Below are positions 61,234-64,000 of a DNA stretch of 64,000 nt, piece after piece. Position 1 is the stretch's first letter; each line of letters opens with the position of its first letter. Origin of the DNA: Dechloromonas aromatica (nom. nud.) (GTDB lineage Bacteria; Pseudomonadota; Gammaproteobacteria; Burkholderiales; Rhodocyclaceae); NCBI GenBank assembly GCA_017848965.1, contig JAFIHA010000005.1, positions 16,997 to 80,996 of the forward strand, read 5' to 3'. Below the pieces are notes generated by a model that did no database searches, was not told the origin of the DNA, and saw only the letters and a program-made list of their open reading frames with translations. The position numbers and the translations under genes were made by a program.

Positions 61234-61574
61234 TGCAGATCGAGGAGCTCGACCTCGAAGACCAACGTGGCGTTCGGCGGGATGACGCCGCCAGCGCCGC
61301 GGGCGCCGTAACCGAGATGCGCCGGAATAGTCAGCTTGCGGGTGCCGCCGATCTTCATGCCCTGGACGCCTTCGTCCCAGCCCTTGATGACATGGCCCTG
61401 GCCGAGCGGAAACTGGAAGGGGTCGTTGCGATCCTTACTCGAATCGAACTTGCTGCCGTCGGTCAGCCAGCCGGTGTAATGCACGGTGACGAAAGCGCCG
61501 GCGGCGGCGACGGCGCCGCTGCCTTCGACGGTGTCTTCGTAGATCAGGCCGGAGGCCGTGGTGATTTCAGCCAT
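61230..61574 (-). CDS. FKBP-type peptidyl-prolyl isomerase
   Basis: A 114-residue single FKBP domain, cytosolic. Active-site residues are visible in [37 protein letters not shown] and [26 protein letters not shown]. The frame is open upstream to 61697, but ATG at 61574 has AAGGAGCATCTC and gives the standard N-terminus [10 protein letters not shown]. It is coupled to rluB and divergent from rplU. Confidence 0.95.
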   Translation of the reverse strand: MAEITTASGLIYEDTVEGSGAVAAAGAFVTVHYTGWLTDGSKFDSSKDRNDPFQFPLGQGHVIKGWDEGVQGMKIGGTRKLTIPAHLGYGARGAGGVIPPNATLVFEVELLDLQ

Positions 61575-61626
61575 GAGATGCTCCTTTGCGAAAGCGCGAA
61601 ATTCTAGCACAAGCCATTGATAGCCT

Positions 61627-61654
61627 TTGACTTTCATGAACTTCTGCGTATAAT
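61627..61654 (+). promoter_or_regulatory. Sigma-70 promoter of rplU-rpmA
   Basis: TTGACT (61627-61632) and TATAAT (61649-61654), 16 bases apart, 45 bases ahead of the rplU start. Near-consensus, as expected for ribosomal protein genes. Confidence 0.85.
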
Positions 61655-61699
61655 GCGCGGTTCTTCGTAGTACCCTTAGTTCATTCCCGGAGTCCAACC

Positions 61700-62011
61700 A
61701 TGTATGCGGTCATAAAAACCGGCGGCAAGCAGTATCGCGTTTCCGCTGGCCAAAAACTCAAAGTAGAACAGATACCGGCAGACGTTGGCGCAGAAGTCAC
61801 CCTCGATCAGGTCCTCATGGTAGGCGAAGGCGAGTCGGTGAAAGTCGGCGCCCCGCTCGTTGCTGGCGCCTCCGTCAAGTGCACCGTGGTTTCCCACGGC
61901 CGCCACGACAAGGTCAAGATCTTCAAGATGCGCCGTCGCAAGCACTACCAGAAGCGCCAGGGCCATCGTCAGAACTACACCGAACTGCGCATCGACACGA
62001 TCGCTGCCTGA
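61700..62011 (+). CDS. rplU: 50S ribosomal protein L21
   Basis: Large-subunit protein of 103 residues, full length. Starts [20 protein letters not shown] and contains the typical basic loop [20 protein letters not shown] and the end YTELRIDTI. First gene of the conserved rplU-rpmA-obgE order, behind a strong promoter. Confidence 0.98.
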   Translation: MYAVIKTGGKQYRVSAGQKLKVEQIPADVGAEVTLDQVLMVGEGESVKVGAPLVAGASVKCTVVSHGRHDKVKIFKMRRRKHYQKRQGHRQNYTELRIDTIAA

Positions 62012-62032
62012 GTTCAGAGAAGGAGCTAGCAA

Positions 62033-62296
62033 ATGGCACACAAAAAGGCAGGCGGCAGTTCGCGTAACGGCCGCGACTCACAGGCACAACGACTCGGCGT
62101 CAAGCGCTACGGCGGTCAATTCGTTCTCGCCGGCAACATCATCGTTCGCCAGCGCGGCACCGAATTCCACGCCGGTGAAAACGTCGGCATGGGCAAGGAC
62201 CACACCCTGTTCGCGCTGAAGGATGGCACCATCCAGTTCGCCATCAAGGGCGAAAAGAAGCGCCGCACGGTCACCATCGTTCCGGCTGCCGAATAA
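62033..62296 (+). CDS. rpmA: 50S ribosomal protein L27
   Basis: Large-subunit protein of 87 residues near the peptidyl-transferase centre. Starts [20 protein letters not shown], followed by [20 protein letters not shown] and [20 protein letters not shown], all diagnostic. AGAAGGAGCTAGCA gives a strong ribosome site. Lies 21 bases after rplU. Confidence 0.98.
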   Translation: MAHKKAGGSSRNGRDSQAQRLGVKRYGGQFVLAGNIIVRQRGTEFHAGENVGMGKDHTLFALKDGTIQFAIKGEKKRRTVTIVPAAE

Positions 62297-62317
62297 TTCG
62301 GACCGGCGGAACCCAGA

Positions 62318-64000
<1,683 letters not shown>

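Overview
The window is a 64 kb piece of a high-GC proteobacterial chromosome. Gene content points to a betaproteobacterium of the Rhodocyclales (Dechloromonas/Azonexus-like): phasins and a PhaJ hydratase for polyhydroxyalkanoate, a PaaX/PaaG/PaaI phenylacetate module with a Liv-type ABC importer, a KdsD-LptC-LptA envelope cluster, and the rplU-rpmA-obgE-proB block. This placement is by family recognition and gene order only. I saw no rRNA, tRNA, CRISPR array, insertion sequence or prophage.

Layout. 1-3.9 kb: phosphate uptake operon pstS-pstC-pstA-pstB-phoU on the minus strand, with a Pho-box-like site before pstS and a hairpin terminator between pstS and pstC. 4.1-11.5 kb: arsenic resistance operon on the plus strand, made of an ArsR-ArsC fusion, a second ArsC, Acr3, ArsD, ArsA, an ECF sigma factor, a UPF0718 permease, a small thioredoxin-like protein and an exported metallo-beta-lactamase-fold protein. 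11.5-21.9 kb: housekeeping and PHA genes (Ala/Lys-rich protein, rpiA, a phasin-like protein, a Kef-type antiporter, kdsD-lptC-lptA, two phasins, YbaK, a molybdopterin-binding protein, an EI24 protein). 21.9-31.4 kb: hrpA, a chemoreceptor, a zinc-ribbon/PD-(D/E)XK nuclease, a SagB-type dehydrogenase overlapping an ankyrin protein, crcB. 31.6-34.9 kb: two PHO4-family transporters with a DUF47 protein between them. 35-40.4 kb: glnS, a small Cys protein, an orphan adenine methyltransferase, pyrF, a zinc metallopeptidase and a thioredoxin-fold protein.

40.4-48.6 kb is a divergent aromatic-acid module. livH-livM-livG and a hemerythrin-LivF fusion run leftward. paaG, paaI and a periplasmic binding protein run rightward, and paaX closes the block. 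The natural reading is uptake of an aromatic acid such as phenylacetate and control of its CoA-thioester catabolism. The catalytic epoxidase (paaABCDE) and ligase (paaK) are not here. The hemerythrin-like di-iron domain fused in frame to the LivF ATPase is the most unusual object in the window and could tie uptake to oxygen.

48.7-59.8 kb: an M23 peptidase, a DUF3334 protein, small Cys-rich and RidA proteins, an unrecognised protein, a two-component system divergent from a Gly-rich and an EF-hand exported protein, a MacA/MacB-type export operon with one ATPase and two permeases, and phaJ. 59.9-64 kb: rluB-fkpA-type genes leftward, and rplU-rpmA-obgE-proB rightward from a near-consensus promoter. 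phoU and proB are cut by the window ends.
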